A DNA stretch of 59,573 nt from Bacteroidales bacterium (lineage in GTDB: Bacteria > Bacteroidota > Bacteroidia > Bacteroidales > WCHB1-69), in the NCBI GenBank assembly GCA_017618435.1, contig JAFZUH010000199.1:1-59573 (forward strand), in the 5' to 3' direction. The translations under genes were made by a program, and so were the position numbers. The notes below the pieces were generated by a model. That model saw only the letters and a list, made by a program, of their open reading frames with translations. It ran no database searches and had not been told where the DNA came from. The stretch's first letter is position 1. Every line of letters starts with the position of its first letter. Shown here piece after piece: positions 58,627 through 59,573 of the stretch.

Positions 58627-59573
58627 AGCTATAGCATCCGGTGCATGGTCCGATTTGACCACATGGCAAGACGACGGAAACGGCAGCTTTCAGGCAAGCA
58701 CCGTTCTTCCATCCTCTGCTGATGAAGTGTATTGCAATGGATTCGTGATAGATGTAGTAAGTGGTACCTATCAAGTTGCCTTGATAAGCAACGGCGAATC
58801 CTCCAACCAAGACAACGAGCCTGTCAATGTTGGAGGCTATTTGAGAATGGCAAACGATAGCAACAAAGCCTGCTATTTTATTGCCGATTGCTATAACTAT
58901 TCTACCTGTTTATTACAAGCCGCTATGGCAAGCAGTCGTTCACATATTATATCTATAACCGGCAATTGCTACAACTATTCCGGCATTTTTATCACAACAT
59001 CTAGCGGTTATAATAATCGAAACTGCACGCTAACCATCACCGGCAACGTAGTTTCGCAAGGCTCGTGTCTTTTGGATATATCCGGAACGGGCACCGTGAA
59101 GACAGATTCCGGTGTAACCATCAATGGCAATGTAAATGCAAATAGTAGTGCCTTTTACGCTTCAACCGGAAATTCCGGACATCTTGCCATAAATGGTAAC
59201 GTGGTAAAAAATGGAGGCACTTTCGGCACTACCAACAATGGTAATATCAACGGGTCTCTACATCTAACTGCAAACAGTACGCAATCGATTGAAGTTAACA
59301 ATGGGGAAATCATCAATGCCTTCTGGCTCTCCGCCGGATATACCGGCAATGTTACCAAATATCGTATCATATTGGACAATCAAGAGTGGTTTCTGCCGAG
59401 TGATATCACCAATGGACTTCCGCAGGCAAGCGATGTAAGACAGGGAACTACTTTTGGTCTCAACAATGTCTTTACCGGAACGCTTGACTTGCCGCAACCT
59501 GCCAACGTCGTAAAAGATGTCAGCTATGACAACAATACCAAAACCGGCACTTATGCTGTCAGCATCAGTCCGC
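58613..59573 (+). CDS. Large tail fibre protein, partial at right edge
   Basis: Open from ATG 58613 to the end (320 codons). N-terminus ASGAWSDLTTWQDDGNGSFQASTVLPSSADEVYCNGFVIDV has the GxWSDxxTW...LP..aDeVy.NG pattern seen in fibre N-domains. The middle is a series of NG/TGN repeats (ITGNCYNYSG, TITGNVVSQG, VTINGNVNAN, AINGNVVKNG) suggesting a beta-helix. The end (QASDVRQGTTFGLNNVFTGTLDLP...YDNNTKTGTY) is a typical fibre assembly motif. Receptor-binding role inferred. Confidence 0.8.
   Translation, partial: MKRYKAIASGAWSDLTTWQDDGNGSFQASTVLPSSADEVYCNGFVIDVVSGTYQVALISNGESSNQDNEPVNVGGYLRMANDSNKACYFIADCYNYSTCLLQAAMASSRSHIISITGNCYNYSGIFITTSSGYNNRNCTLTITGNVVSQGSCLLDISGTGTVKTDSGVTINGNVNANSSAFYASTGNSGHLAINGNVVKNGGTFGTTNNGNINGSLHLTANSTQSIEVNNGEIINAFWLSAGYTGNVTKYRIILDNQEWFLPSDITNGLPQASDVRQGTTFGLNNVFTGTLDLPQPANVVKDVSYDNNTKTGTYAVSISP

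Noticed and set aside
1..59573. Genome-wide reassignment of TGA (suggested by grpE)
   Set aside because: Many clear genes end in TGA at the expected place (S46 peptidase, gldD, GT2 and several phage genes), so TGA is a stop here.
57683..59573. Diversity-generating retroelement acting on the fibre gene
   Set aside because: No reverse transcriptase, template repeat or variable repeat is visible in the window; the fibre gene is cut off before its C-terminus.
1..59573. tRNA or rRNA genes
   Set aside because: No cloverleaf with TTCRA-type arm or rRNA-like stretch was recognised by eye; the window is not near a typical tRNA insertion site.

Overview
This window is a piece of a Bacteroidota chromosome, most likely from an anaerobic Bacteroidales. 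The evidence is a GldD lipoprotein, an S46 dipeptidyl-peptidase, PorT/OMP-like beta-barrels, an [FeFe]-hydrogenase maturase (HydF), and repeated promoters of the Bacteroidota type (TAnnTTTG at about -7), several of them only 5-10 bases upstream of start codons. TGA is used as a normal stop throughout. No tRNA, rRNA or CRISPR array was found.

Layout. (1) 1-5.8 kb: a transposase remnant, then a leftward five-gene accessory operon with a WYL-domain regulator first, then a HAD phosphatase, a large protein with two PD-(D/E)XK-like nuclease motifs, a second PD-(D/E)XK-like nuclease and a metallophosphoesterase. I recognise no named system with this set; it looks like a defence or nucleic-acid repair cassette. 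(2) 5.9-12.8 kb: rightward housekeeping and envelope genes (kdsD, thioredoxin-like lipid/envelope protein, asnS, gldD, yihY, cdd, OMP). (3) 12.8-19.3 kb: a tightly overlapping leftward operon (FabG, GT2-acyltransferase fusion, alpha/beta hydrolase, PaaK-like ligase, MMPL exporter) resembling the tailoring/export half of aryl-polyene or flexirubin clusters. (4) 19.5-22.9 kb: dnaJ, a grpE interrupted by one in-frame TGA, then rplT-rpmI-infC. (5) 23.1-31.8 kb: DUF58, S46 peptidase, rimM, rpsP, OMP, heptosyltransferase-like GT9, queA, hydF. (6) 31.9-36.1 kb: low-GC accessory genes including an ADP-ribosylglycohydrolase.

(7) 36.1-59.6 kb (running off the right edge): a Mu-like, contractile-tailed prophage with two divergent late operons. 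From about 51.3 kb the leftward operon encodes prohead protease/scaffold, decoration, capsid, lysis proteins, sheath, tube, frameshifted tail chaperone, tape measure, baseplate and tail-tip/fibre proteins, ending at a terminator near 37.1 kb and a DNA adenine methylase. The rightward operon encodes terminase, DUF1320, DUF935 portal, MuF, virion morphogenesis and fibre proteins. No transposase, repressor or integrase lies in the window, so transposition is inferred only from the Mu-type head genes.

Most notable signals in the phage: two likely -1 frameshift sites (tail chaperone A AAA AAG; portal-to-MuF T TTT TTC followed by a hairpin); small cassettes with their own promoters inserted opposite to each late operon (a pseudoknot-forming RNA at 37.07-37.18 kb, a Cys-rich repeat secreted protein at 42.1 kb, a small membrane protein at 44.8 kb, a rod-like RNA at 56.9 kb); and a family of paired palindromes in almost every gap of the rightward operon.
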